Source: Dyella monticola (lineage in GTDB: Bacteria > Pseudomonadota > Gammaproteobacteria > Xanthomonadales > Rhodanobacteraceae). From it: a DNA stretch of 64,000 nucleotides. A model generated the notes under the pieces. The model was given only the letters and a program-made list of their open reading frames with translations, was not told the origin of the DNA and made no database searches. The position numbers and the translations under genes are program-made. Shown one piece after another: positions 45,700-54,346 of the stretch. Each line of letters opens with the position of its first letter. The stretch's first letter is position 1. The stretch spans positions 19,810 to 83,809 of the forward strand of contig NZ_QRBE01000016.1 of the NCBI RefSeq assembly GCF_003363155.1, written 5' to 3'.

Positions 45700-46341
45700 A
45701 TGACAAACGCAACGAAACACACCCGTTTACTTCCATCCTCAGAGCGGATAGTCGCGGCCCGGCTCCGCGCTGGCGAGACCGCTTCCCGCTTGGCGGCCGA
45801 GTACAGCACCAGTCTGCAGACGATCCAGGAGATCTCGGCCGTCGCCGGCATCACACCGGCCAACGCGGCGCAAGAACCGACTCAGGTAACTGATACCGAT
45901 GTACCACAAGCGATCATCGACGCGCAGCCTGCACCAACAGCGAAGCCCGGCGCGTGCATCGTGTTCGCGGCGTCGAAGGCAGCAGCACCGGCCCGGGCCG
46001 CTAAACCAGCGCCGGGAGCACCCACACCCACACCCACACCCGTGGCTGGGGCTTCGGTAGCCGTCCAGGACGCGCCGCATGAGGCGTATTTAGACCAGCG
46101 CCGCAAGCGGACCATGATTCGCATTAGCCATGTAGCAAAGCGCTTCAATGTCTCACGGAGTGCGGTCTATGCCTGGATGGCGAAAGATCCCGACTTCCCA
46201 GCCGCCTTGCACATCGGGAGTTCGGTCTTTTTCGTGGCCGAGGATATCGAGGCGTACATCGATCGCCTTGAGAAGCAAGCCGTCACGCGCGGCGCCGAGC
46301 GTGCCGCACGCATCGCAGCGAAACAGGGTGCGACTGCATGA
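45700..46341 (+). CDS. HTH DNA-binding protein of the satellite-like element
   Basis: About 213 residues if the ATG at 45700 is used; an in-frame ATG at 45553 adds a leader that does not look conserved, and neither has a ribosome site. The C-terminal domain IRISHVAKRFNVSRSAVYAW to HIGSSVFFVAEDIEAYIDRL is an AlpA/excisionase-type HTH. The middle is Ala/Pro-rich and carries a CACACC microsatellite (46020-46042) encoding PTPTPTP. It overlaps the primase gene by 4 nt, so it may regulate element replication or excision. Confidence 0.65.
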   Translation: MTNATKHTRLLPSSERIVAARLRAGETASRLAAEYSTSLQTIQEISAVAGITPANAAQEPTQVTDTDVPQAIIDAQPAPTAKPGACIVFAASKAAAPARAAKPAPGAPTPTPTPVAGASVAVQDAPHEAYLDQRRKRTMIRISHVAKRFNVSRSAVYAWMAKDPDFPAALHIGSSVFFVAEDIEAYIDRLEKQAVTRGAERAARIAAKQGATA

Positions 46342-49310
46342 ATGCCGTGACACAGCGCGAAGGCCCGCGCAAGGTGCACCACTTGGCAAAACCAACGCAA
46401 GCCGCTGAGAGCAGCTCTGGTGTGCACACGCGCAATCAAATGGCTAAGTATAAATTTACCGATCAAGAGATCGAGCGGGCGCGGGCGTGCGATATCGTAC
46501 CCGTGATCGAGGGCTGCGGCATCGAGCTAAAAAGGGGAGGCCGCGAGCTGGTCGGCCTGTGCCCATTGCACAAAGAAAAGACCGCCAGTTTCACCGTGAA
46601 CCCAGACAAGGGCAGTTTCTATTGCTTCGGCTGCGGTGCTGGCGGCGACGTGATTCGTTTCGTCATGCAGCATGACCGCGTCGAGTTTCTTGATGCGGTA
46701 GCGCGACTGCTCGGCAAGGCCCCGGCGCGCTTCGATCCACCGCCAAAGCGCGAAGTCATACAGGAGGAGCACCCAAAGGAATGGGAGGCCATTATTCCAG
46801 TGCCGGAGTCTGCGCCGGAGCCGCTGAACAAGTGGCGTGGAAAAGCCGCTACGCATCGCTGGCCCTATCGGGATTCAGGCGGCAATTTGATTGGCTATAT
46901 CAGTCGCTTCCCCAAACCGGATGGCGGCAAGGATGTAATGCCGTTGACCTATTGCAAAAGCACGCGCACGGGCGAATGCGAATGGCGCTGGCAGTCGTTC
47001 CCCAAACCGCGATTCATGTATGGACTCGATAAGCTTGCGAAGTACCCGGGCGCGCAGGTATTGATTGTTGAGGGCGAGAAATCGTGCGATTCCGCGCAGG
47101 CGCATTTCATCGCGGCGGGCATACCAGAAAGTAAGCTGATCGTGGCGAGCTGGCCCGGCGGAGGCAAGGCGGTTAAGCACGTCGATTTCTCGGCGCTGCA
47201 TGGCCGTCGCGTTGCGTTGTGGCCGGACGCTGATCAGAAGACGTACAACGATCGGCACCCGCAGGCTGGGGAGGTCATCCCGTTTCTGATGCAGGGCGGC
47301 ACGAAAGCCATGCTTGATGTGTTCGACGCGATCAGCGAGCACTGCAAGGCGCACCCGGTTAAGTTCGTCGTGCCACCGGAAGGCGTGCTTGATGGCTGGG
47401 ATTTGGCGGACGAATTCCCCGAAGGCTTTAACCTGCTCTCGCACATGAAGACAAGACGCGAGGCTGCGAGCATCCGCGATGAGTTCGCTGTTTCTCCGCC
47501 GATAGTGGCGGATGACTTGGAGGGCGGTGGGCAGCACGACGGCGCGCAGGACACGCCGATAGGCGAGCTGAGTGACGCGCAGCAGCAGCCGAAGTCGGAG
47601 ACCCATTACGAAAGTGTCAGCCTGATTGACCGCGCCGATGGCGTGCAACTTGGCGGCATGGCGCAAGGTGCTGATAAGCCGCTACTGAATCCGCAGGCGC
47701 GCGCGCAGCTTAATAGCGCGATGATGACGCTCGGCTGCGATGGCCCATGGCCGATGGGAAAGAGCGGCGACCTGCATGGATTTCTCAACCATCGAAAAGA
47801 GGTCGTGTTCCTTCGCTCCCCTGACTTACTCAGGGAGCACGGCATTCTGGACTTGCAGACTCTCAACTTCTGGGAGGCGTACTGCACGGCCTACGGCAAA
47901 CCAACCGACAAAGCGCGAAAGATTGATCGGACGCTGATCGGGGATTTTCTCCTGACCTTGTCGGGGACCGTGGGCGACTTTGACCCGCGACATGTTCCGC
48001 CATCGGTAGAGCATCCTGATGTGCTCAGGTACAAAGTGGCTGTAGCAGAAATGCGAGTAGGGCCGAGCGCGCAGGCGATCAGCCATTTCCTGATGCTCGA
48101 TCCGACGTGGAAGGATGTTGTGTGGGTAAACACCTTCGCCGAACGCATCGAGGCACGCACTGATCCGCCATGCGGGGGTGGCGCTGGCCCTTGGACCGAT
48201 GACCACGACACACGGCTCACGGCGTGGCTTACGGCGGTGCACAAGGTGAAAGAGTTGAGTGATAGAGCTGTGGCGAAAGCAGTGAGCTTGCTTGCATTCG
48301 CCGATCAGCGGCACCCTGTGCGCGACTACCTGCGCGGCCTGAAATGGGATGAGGTGGCACGTCTGGACACTTGGCTGTGCACCTATACCGGCGTCAAGGA
48401 TAATGAGCTAACCCGCGCCTTCGCGTCGAAAACGCTGATCAGCATGATTGCGCGCGTCATGGTGCCTGGGTCGAAGGTGGACACGGCATTGATATGCGAG
48501 GGCCTGCAGGGCATCAGCAAGTCAAGTTTGATCGAGGCTCTGATGCATGACCCGGAATGGTTCACGGACTCATTGGACGGCGATCTGGGCAATAAGGATG
48601 CGGCAATCGCGCTGCGTGGTAAGTGGGCAATCGAAGTCCCCGAGCTGGCAGCGCTTGAGCGCACCGGCACGAAAGCAGCCAAGGCGTTCGTGTCAAGAAA
48701 AGTCGATCACTACCGATCACCGTTCGGAACCAAGGCACAGGATCATCCGCGCCAGTGCGTATTCTGGGGCACCGTCAACCCGGAGGGCGATGGGCGCTAC
48801 TTGGATGACCCTACGGGCGCACGCCGGTATTGGCCTGTGGAGATGACTAAGCTCGATCTTGATGGCATGAAGGCGATCCGCGACCAGCTTTGGGCGGAGG
48901 CGTTCCATCGCTACGGCAATGGCCAAGGCGATGGATTGAGGGCGGATGAAAAGGGTGAGCGTTGGTGGCTGACCCCGGAGCTGGAGGCGCTCGCCAAGGT
49001 GGAGCAGGCCGCCCGGCAGATAAGCAACCCGTGGGATGAGCACGTCGAGAAGTTTGTAACCGTGGGCCCAGTCCCCGGCGACAGAAATGGGGCTGGCTGG
49101 ATCAGGCGAGTGGAGCCGCTTACGGAGGTTACCGCTGGCGAGATTTACTATGCGACCACGGGGCAGCCATCCACGAAGAAGAACATGGCCGACACAAAGC
49201 TCATTTGCGCCGCGTTGAAGGCGGCCGGGTGGGAGCCATCGAACAACCAGGGGCGAGGGTGGCGACGCAAGTCTCCGGCGAAACGGGATGAGCAAGGGAT
49301 GCCGTTCTAG
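46338..49310 (+). CDS. CHC2-TOPRIM-VirE primase-helicase
   Basis: 990 residues. The CHC2 zinc finger is LCPLHKEKTASF to FYCFGCGAGGDVIRF (Cys75, His78, Cys96, Cys99). The TOPRIM part starts near residue 241 with VLIVEGEKSCDSA and continues to VALWPDAD. The C-terminal half is the VirE-type helicase: HPVRDYLRGLKWDEVARLDT, then CEGLQGISKSSLIEAL near 721 (a P-loop where Gly before Lys is replaced by Ser), KWAIEVPELAAL and ARRYWPVE. Such proteins prime and unwind DNA for P4-like satellites. A start at 46440 (MAKYKFTDQEIER) is a shorter option. A terminator follows directly. Confidence 0.88.
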   Translation: MNAVTQREGPRKVHHLAKPTQAAESSSGVHTRNQMAKYKFTDQEIERARACDIVPVIEGCGIELKRGGRELVGLCPLHKEKTASFTVNPDKGSFYCFGCGAGGDVIRFVMQHDRVEFLDAVARLLGKAPARFDPPPKREVIQEEHPKEWEAIIPVPESAPEPLNKWRGKAATHRWPYRDSGGNLIGYISRFPKPDGGKDVMPLTYCKSTRTGECEWRWQSFPKPRFMYGLDKLAKYPGAQVLIVEGEKSCDSAQAHFIAAGIPESKLIVASWPGGGKAVKHVDFSALHGRRVALWPDADQKTYNDRHPQAGEVIPFLMQGGTKAMLDVFDAISEHCKAHPVKFVVPPEGVLDGWDLADEFPEGFNLLSHMKTRREAASIRDEFAVSPPIVADDLEGGGQHDGAQDTPIGELSDAQQQPKSETHYESVSLIDRADGVQLGGMAQGADKPLLNPQARAQLNSAMMTLGCDGPWPMGKSGDLHGFLNHRKEVVFLRSPDLLREHGILDLQTLNFWEAYCTAYGKPTDKARKIDRTLIGDFLLTLSGTVGDFDPRHVPPSVEHPDVLRYKVAVAEMRVGPSAQAISHFLMLDPTWKDVVWVNTFAERIEARTDPPCGGGAGPWTDDHDTRLTAWLTAVHKVKELSDRAVAKAVSLLAFADQRHPVRDYLRGLKWDEVARLDTWLCTYTGVKDNELTRAFASKTLISMIARVMVPGSKVDTALICEGLQGISKSSLIEALMHDPEWFTDSLDGDLGNKDAAIALRGKWAIEVPELAALERTGTKAAKAFVSRKVDHYRSPFGTKAQDHPRQCVFWGTVNPEGDGRYLDDPTGARRYWPVEMTKLDLDGMKAIRDQLWAEAFHRYGNGQGDGLRADEKGERWWLTPELEALAKVEQAARQISNPWDEHVEKFVTVGPVPGDRNGAGWIRRVEPLTEVTAGEIYYATTGQPSTKKNMADTKLICAALKAAGWEPSNNQGRGWRRKSPAKRDEQGMPF

Positions 49311-49337
49311 ATCGGTGATCCGGCAAAGACAAAGAGG

Positions 49338-49360
49338 CCGCCCCGATGGGCGGTTTTTTT
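49338..49360 (+). terminator. Intrinsic terminator after the primase gene
   Basis: CCGCCC (49338-49343) pairs with GGGCGG (49348-49353), loop CGAT, then seven T (49354-49360). Confidence 0.9.
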
Positions 49361-49375
49361 GTGGGTCTCTATAAA

Positions 49376-49600
49376 ATCTACAACATCTCCTGAATTTTAC
49401 ATGCTGTTCCCGGAACTGTTTGGGCGCAAGGGCTACAACATCTACAACATCCGCAACATCTATTTCCAATATGTTTTCTCTTACATGAGAGATAGCCATA
49501 GATGGGTAACGTCGGCACCTCGCATGTATGGAGTTGCACGTTTCGTGTATAGAAAAAACCTCTCAGAAATAGGTGATGTTGATGTTGTGATGTTGTAGAC
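49376..49600. other. Iteron-like repeat region, candidate replication origin
   Basis: The octamer ACAACATC occurs at 49380-49387, 49435-49442 and 49444-49451 (with a variant GCAACATC at 49453-49460), spaced 9 bp in the second cluster. On the right it recurs inverted at 49581-49588 and 49589-49596, with a partial copy at 49575-49580. About 115 bp of AT-richer DNA lies between the clusters. Opposed iteron clusters around an AT-rich centre beside a primase gene are the plan of P4-type origins. Origin function is inferred. Confidence 0.55.
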
Positions 49601-49791
49601 CGTCCACTGCCTTCGGCGGCGACGCACTCAACCGGCGAGCCGCACCGATCCGGCGTGGCTGGTGCCTACTACTAAGTGTCGGCAAGGGTGCATAGGTGCC
49701 GACGTTTGGTAGCAGCTCCGACATGGAGTGGTCCGGCACCAGCGACGCGACAGAGGCTGGTGGGCGGATGACTGATGCTGGCTTTCAGGGG

Positions 49792-49811
49792 ATTGATCAA
49801 ATTTGATCAAT
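49792..49811. promoter_or_regulatory. 20-bp perfect palindrome, candidate operator
   Basis: ATTGATCAAATTTGATCAAT is exactly palindromic and contains two GATC sites. It lies 192 bp upstream of the 50004 gene in the stretch between the iteron region and that gene. Likely a binding site for an element regulator. Confidence 0.5.
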
Positions 49812-50003
49812 TTAGACGTCTATATGGCTGAATAATTTTGCTGTATCGGGTTGACCTGTGAGTAGGTGATTCATATGCTTCGACCAAGCGCCGAGAGGCG
49901 CGCGTATCGAGTTTCATAATTTGCAGTTGAAGCGGCACGCACCATCAGTGTCGTGATACCACAATCAACCGAATCCGCACCAAAACTTGCATGGAGCTGC
50001 TCG

Positions 50004-50639
50004 ATGGCGCGCCCACCGCGACCTGATTACCTGATTGCCCTAACCTGTATTCGGCACGCGATTACTGAGCACGGCCCCGAAGTTGGACCGAGGATCGCGA
50101 GGGCTCAATTCCCGAAGGTTGCCGCTGGCACATGGAGCCGATGGGTTAAGCAGGTCCGCGAGGAGGATGCTGCACTACCGATGGGGGGCGCGGTGCTTCC
50201 TGCACCGGCTGCACTGGTTGCGCGTCCGGCGCAAGCACCAGCATCGGCCGCCATGGTCGAGTTGCTGTCGGGCGATATCGACTTCTGCTCAGAGATCGGC
50301 GTGATGAAAATGGCTTGCGATCTGCTGCTGGAGTATTCCGCGCCAACTGATCCGGCGACCGGCGTGCGGCGCATGCGGAACCCGCTGATGTTGATCCAAT
50401 CGACCCGACTCCGAAATGGCTTGCTCGATCTTTGGGTGCGCCATCAGGCCACGATCTGGAACGCCGAGCGCATGCAGGAATTCCAATCCAAGGTAGTGCA
50501 GGCGATCGGCAGCGCGTTGCGTGATTCGCGGGACGATGGCGAGCGCGTGGTTATCGGTCGCATTTTGGGTGCACTACGCGGCGCCCTTGGGGATCACCAG
50601 GTAGACACCGCGCTACTCGATACCCGGAGCACCGCATGA
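50004..50639 (+). CDS. Phage-type protein, possibly small-terminase-like
   Basis: 211 residues from the ATG at 50004, with GGAG 7 nt upstream; a GTG at 49953 is rejected. The N-terminal MARPPRPDYLIALTCIRHAI with GTWSRWVKQVREEDAALP looks like an HTH. The Pro/Ala-rich linker and helical C-terminus (LLDLWVRHQATIWNAERMQE, VVQAIGSALRDSRDDGERVV) fit the build of a small terminase subunit, but no firm family match can be made. The next gene overlaps by 4 nt. Confidence 0.6.
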   Translation: MARPPRPDYLIALTCIRHAITEHGPEVGPRIARAQFPKVAAGTWSRWVKQVREEDAALPMGGAVLPAPAALVARPAQAPASAAMVELLSGDIDFCSEIGVMKMACDLLLEYSAPTDPATGVRRMRNPLMLIQSTRLRNGLLDLWVRHQATIWNAERMQEFQSKVVQAIGSALRDSRDDGERVVIGRILGALRGALGDHQVDTALLDTRSTA

Positions 50640-50911
50640 TCGATCGACACATGATTCCAGGTGAGGCCGAGGCCATGACGGGGATGGCGCGCAGCCTGAT
50701 TGCAGATATGCAGCGCGAGGCGGAGATCCTGCATGCGGCCGGCGGAAGCGTAAAGATGGGTGAGCGCTTGGCAGTCAGCGCGACGCACCTGCGCAAGCGT
50801 CTGGTGCGCCACGTGACGACGCGTGAGAGGAGGGCAGCGAAAGCGGATATCGAGATCATGGCCCGGTTTATCGCCGCCCTGGAACGGATGACTGACAAAG
50901 ACATCACCTAG
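50636..50911 (+). CDS. Small helical protein of the satellite-like element
   Basis: 91 residues, starting in a 4-nt overlap with the preceding gene. Highly helical and charged: MTGMARSLIADMQREAEILH, GERLAVSATHLRKRLVRHVT. Unknown family. Last gene of the element as far as can be seen. Confidence 0.6.
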   Translation: MIDRHMIPGEAEAMTGMARSLIADMQREAEILHAAGGSVKMGERLAVSATHLRKRLVRHVTTRERRAAKADIEIMARFIAALERMTDKDIT

Positions 50912-51391
50912 GAGTCTACTGAGCATCTCATCGATCGATGGACACCCGGGCCATTGAACGGTAGTCGCTAACCGCCGCCGCTGAGCCAATCTTGTTAGTA
51001 TGTGATTCGCAGGGATCACTAACGCTATCACCAATGCTCGGCGCCAGTGGACGCTATGGTGCTACCGGCGGCCAGTTTCGCCGCAGTCCGGCGCTGACCG
51101 CTGAAATTCAATACGCCCGGTCTTGATTGAGCGGCGCATCTGTTCCACGAACAATATGCCAATACGAGTGCACGGACTTCTCGCGCTTGCTTACTTCAAA
51201 AGAGGAACTTACGTCTTAGGAAATAGGTCGAGAGGATAAATTGATTAGGGCGCGTTATCGCGGGAAGGGAAGAGGAAACGCTTCGACGCAAAGCCCACAC
51301 TCGTCCAAGTTAACGCCGGGATGACACGGTCGGAAACGAAGGGTGTAGCAGATCTTTCGGATGACTGGACCCAACGGGCGGACGTTCGGGT

Positions 51392-51562
51392 TACGCTGAG
51401 GCATTCGGCGCCACGGGGTTGGTGATTAACAAGCCCGACGATATTGCCACTGTTATGAGAAAGGCGTTTGATACGCCCGGGCCGGTCATCGTCAGCGTGA
51501 ACGTGGACTACCGCGACAACCATAAACTCTTCGAGAGCGTGCACGAAGGAGCCATTCACTAG
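51392..51562 (+). pseudogene. 3' fragment of acetolactate synthase (alsS-type)
   Basis: The frame reads YAEAFGATGLVINKPDDIAT then VMRKAFDTPGPVIVSVNVDY and RDNHKLFESVHEGAIH before a TAG. This is the C-terminus of catabolic acetolactate synthase (the DYRDNHKLFE signature), about 57 of some 550 residues. The rest of the gene is missing. It lies between the satellite-like element and the 3-hydroxyacyl-CoA dehydrogenase gene, so it marks a deletion or insertion joint. Confidence 0.8.
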
Positions 51563-51680
51563 TGCGGCCCCACGCAACGAGTCGTCGCCTGGAAGACAAG
51601 TGCACTACGTATGTGGATTGGCGGTCATGCCGGATAGGACCCCAGCTGTTCGCTTGGCCGATGACGACCGGAGTTGGGGC

Positions 51681-52625
51681 TTAGGTGGGGTACTTCGACC
51701 GGAGCTCCAGCAGGCCGAGAAGTATGTCATCTCGCTCCGCCTCCAGTTCTTCCATGGTGCGTGATCCGACTTCAGCGTGAACGCTTGCAATGAGCTTCTC
51801 TTGCACTTCAGGCGTAAGCTCCGGCGTGCCTAGTACTTTCCACCATGCAGACATGGGCCCAGTGAATTGCTGGAAGAAGTGCTCGATGCCACCCGTGCCG
51901 CCGGCGAGATGGTTGAGCATCATGTTGCCCATGATGCCCCAGCGGAGACCCGGGCCCCAACACAATGCGGTATCGGCGTCTGCGGCGCTGACGACGCCCT
52001 CGGCAACAAGGTGATAAACCTCGCGACCTATGGCAGCCTGGAGGCGATTAGCAACATGCCCAGGCACCTCCTTGTTGAGGCGAACGACCTTCTTGCCGAT
52101 CGAAGAATAAAAGTCCATCGTGCGCCTGATCGTCGTGTCTGAGGTCTGTTTACCTCCGACGACCTCCACCAACGGGACCAGATGCGGTGGGTTGAAAGGA
52201 TGTGCGATCACACAACGCTCGGGATGCGACGCTGCGCCGGCCTGAATGTCGCTCATGGTGAGACCTGACGAGCTCGACGCGATGATCACATCGGGCGGCA
52301 GTATCTCATCGAGCTGCCCGTAGAGCTTGCGTTTGAAATCGATTCGTTCGGGGCCATTCTCCTGAACGAGGTCGACTCCAGTGAGCGCTTGCTCAAGCGT
52401 GCTGGTGAACGTCAGGTTCGACGGCGCTGCTCCTGGCGAAAGGCCAAGGCGCGTCAATGCGGGCCATGCATTTGCCACGAACTTCCTTAATGAGGCCTCG
52501 GCATTTGGTGCGACGTCGGTAGCGACGACTTCAAGCCCCTTGGCCAGGAACAGGGCGCTCCAGCTCGCGCCGATGACGCCTGTGCCGATGACGGCAATGC
52601 GGTTGATGCTTCGAATGCTTGTCAT
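51681..52625 (-). CDS. 3-hydroxyacyl-CoA dehydrogenase-type NAD-dependent oxidoreductase
   Basis: 314 residues. The N-terminal Rossmann domain has IAVIGTGVIGASWSALFLAK. The catalytic region shows IIASSSSGLTMSDIQAGAAS and the family signature RCVIAHPFNPPHLVPLVEVV, and the C-terminal part is EVPGHVANRLQAAIGREVYH. The whole resembles the carnitine dehydrogenase and L-gulonate dehydrogenase branch, which acts on short hydroxy acids rather than long CoA esters. Its start overlaps the stop of the decarboxylase gene upstream by 4 nt, so the two are one operon and probably one pathway. Confidence 0.85.
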   Translation of the reverse strand: MTSIRSINRIAVIGTGVIGASWSALFLAKGLEVVATDVAPNAEASLRKFVANAWPALTRLGLSPGAAPSNLTFTSTLEQALTGVDLVQENGPERIDFKRKLYGQLDEILPPDVIIASSSSGLTMSDIQAGAASHPERCVIAHPFNPPHLVPLVEVVGGKQTSDTTIRRTMDFYSSIGKKVVRLNKEVPGHVANRLQAAIGREVYHLVAEGVVSAADADTALCWGPGLRWGIMGNMMLNHLAGGTGGIEHFFQQFTGPMSAWWKVLGTPELTPEVQEKLIASVHAEVGSRTMEELEAERDDILLGLLELRSKYPT

Positions 52626-54346
52626 GCGTGCATCTCCGCTACGGCAGGGCGCATCTGCAAGCCCTCGCGATGCTGCGGTCCGGTCGGGCCATAATCGAGC
52701 TCGGCCCCGATATTGCTGCTTCGCATGACGGCAGCCGGAGCGTCGCAGGGATCCATGATCGATTCGACGAAGATCAACGTATCGTTCGGTGTGCTGAGCG
52801 CGTTTTGAAGATCCGCGCCGGTTTTGACGACGAACGATCGTGCCGACGTGTCAGGGCAAAGCACCTTCGGCAGATTGGCGTAGGACCAATTGGCAATGTC
52901 GTTGTATGGTTCTGCCTTGCCGAGGTAGCCGCGCTCGATGGTATATCCGCCATTGTTGATCAGCAGGATCGCCGGCTTGTGATCGTGTCGCAAAATCGTC
53001 GACAACTCCTGCGCCGTGACCTGGAAGGAGCCGTCCCCAATCAACAGAATGTGACGACGATCCGGTGCGGCAGTCAGTGCGCCAAGCAATGCGCCCACCG
53101 AATAGCCGATCGAACCCCAGTTGATCGAACCGATGAACGTGCACTTCGGCGGTAGTTTGAGGCCGAGCAGAGAGAATGACGTGCCATTGTCGACATACAG
53201 GACATCACCGGGCCGCAGATAGCTTTGAATGGCGGGCCAATAAAAGGCCTGCGTAAGCTTGGCATGCGCATCGATGTGCGTGTTTGTCATCATCGCAGGC
53301 TCAACACGTCGAGATGTGCGATGTGTGATTTTCGGAATGGCATCGATGACGCCACGAAGCACTTCCTTGAGCGTCACCGCTTGATAATTGTCATGGCCGA
53401 TATCGAGCGAGTGCGCGCGGGCATGGATAGTGTTGGTCGGCAACGAAGCTGAGAAATCGCCTGTGGTCACTTCAATGGGACGATACGAGATAGCGAGCAG
53501 GCAATCACTGGATTCGATCGTCTCCTGCACGCCAGGTTCGCTGGCTTTGCCGGCGTAAATGCCAATGTAATGCGAGAACGATTCGTCGATCACGCCCTTG
53601 GCTGCGTTGATCACCGCCACGGGGGCTTGCAGCTTGCTGGCAAGATCCATGAGTTCAGGTGCAACGCGGAATCGATCCGCATCGGTATCGACCAGGATCG
53701 CCGGTGACTTGGCGGTAGATAGATGTTCCGCGACCGCAGCGACGCACGAATGCAAGCGTTCGGGGTCGCTTGGCGCTTCGGCGAGAACGAGCGGTGCAGA
53801 AGGTACCTCAATCTCGAGGTAAGCGATGTCGGACGGAAACTCCATATACACAGGAAGCTTTTCGCGCCAAGCAGTGACAATCAGGCGATCAATCTCGATA
53901 ACTGCATTGCGTGGCGTGATCCGTGCTTGCGCCACTGTTACCGGCTTGTATGCATTAAGGAAGTGATCGAAATTCCCGTCCGCCATGGTGTGGTGCATGC
54001 CCAAACCACGGTCGATGGACCTCAGTGGTATCGAGCCTGCGATGCAGAGCACAGGGACATGTTCGGCATAAGCACCGCCAATTCCGTTAATCGAGCTTAA
54101 CGGTCCAACCCCGTTTGTGACGAGCAGTGCACCCAATCCATTCAATCGTGCATAGCCATCAGCGGCGTAAGAGGCAGTCAGCTCACCAGTGGTGCCGACC
54201 CATTTGACCCTCTTCGCGTCGTGCAGTTGTTGCAGCACTGTGAGGTTGTAGTCTCCGGGGACACCGAACAGGTGCCGAATGCCGGCTTCTTCAAGACGAC
54301 GAAGCAGAAAATCGCCGATCTTCATTCGTTGCGTGGGGGTTGACAT
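52622..54346 (-). CDS. ThDP-dependent alpha-keto acid decarboxylase (pyruvate/indolepyruvate decarboxylase family)
   Basis: 574 residues from the ATG at 54346, with AGGAG 7 nt upstream; an in-frame start at 54460 is not supported. Active-site residues of the family are all present: Asp in LFGVPGDYNLT, Glu in TGELTASYAADGYAR, the His pair in GLGMHHTMADGN, the ThDP site GDGSFQVTAQEL to ILLINN, and the Glu in NNGGYTIERGYL. It decarboxylates a 2-keto acid (pyruvate, indolepyruvate or a branched substrate) to the aldehyde in the cytoplasm. It precedes the dehydrogenase, which may act on the same metabolite. Confidence 0.9.
   Translation of the reverse strand: MSTPTQRMKIGDFLLRRLEEAGIRHLFGVPGDYNLTVLQQLHDAKRVKWVGTTGELTASYAADGYARLNGLGALLVTNGVGPLSSINGIGGAYAEHVPVLCIAGSIPLRSIDRGLGMHHTMADGNFDHFLNAYKPVTVAQARITPRNAVIEIDRLIVTAWREKLPVYMEFPSDIAYLEIEVPSAPLVLAEAPSDPERLHSCVAAVAEHLSTAKSPAILVDTDADRFRVAPELMDLASKLQAPVAVINAAKGVIDESFSHYIGIYAGKASEPGVQETIESSDCLLAISYRPIEVTTGDFSASLPTNTIHARAHSLDIGHDNYQAVTLKEVLRGVIDAIPKITHRTSRRVEPAMMTNTHIDAHAKLTQAFYWPAIQSYLRPGDVLYVDNGTSFSLLGLKLPPKCTFIGSINWGSIGYSVGALLGALTAAPDRRHILLIGDGSFQVTAQELSTILRHDHKPAILLINNGGYTIERGYLGKAEPYNDIANWSYANLPKVLCPDTSARSFVVKTGADLQNALSTPNDTLIFVESIMDPCDAPAAVMRSSNIGAELDYGPTGPQHREGLQMRPAVAEMHA

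Larger units (their letters stand above)
45210..50911 (+). mobile_element. Satellite-like integrated element without integrase or structural genes
   Basis: Starts at the ssrA scar and contains four plus-strand genes (45700, 46338, 50004, 50636), with the two adjacent pairs overlapping by 4 nt. It has its own primase-helicase and an iteron-like region. No capsid, tail, portal or large terminase gene, and no integrase, is visible. The right boundary is not defined; the last plausible element gene ends at 50911. Confidence 0.5.

Noticed and set aside
46020..46042. Possible CRISPR-like or other array
   Set aside because: Only a short CACACC microsatellite inside a coding linker; no spacers.
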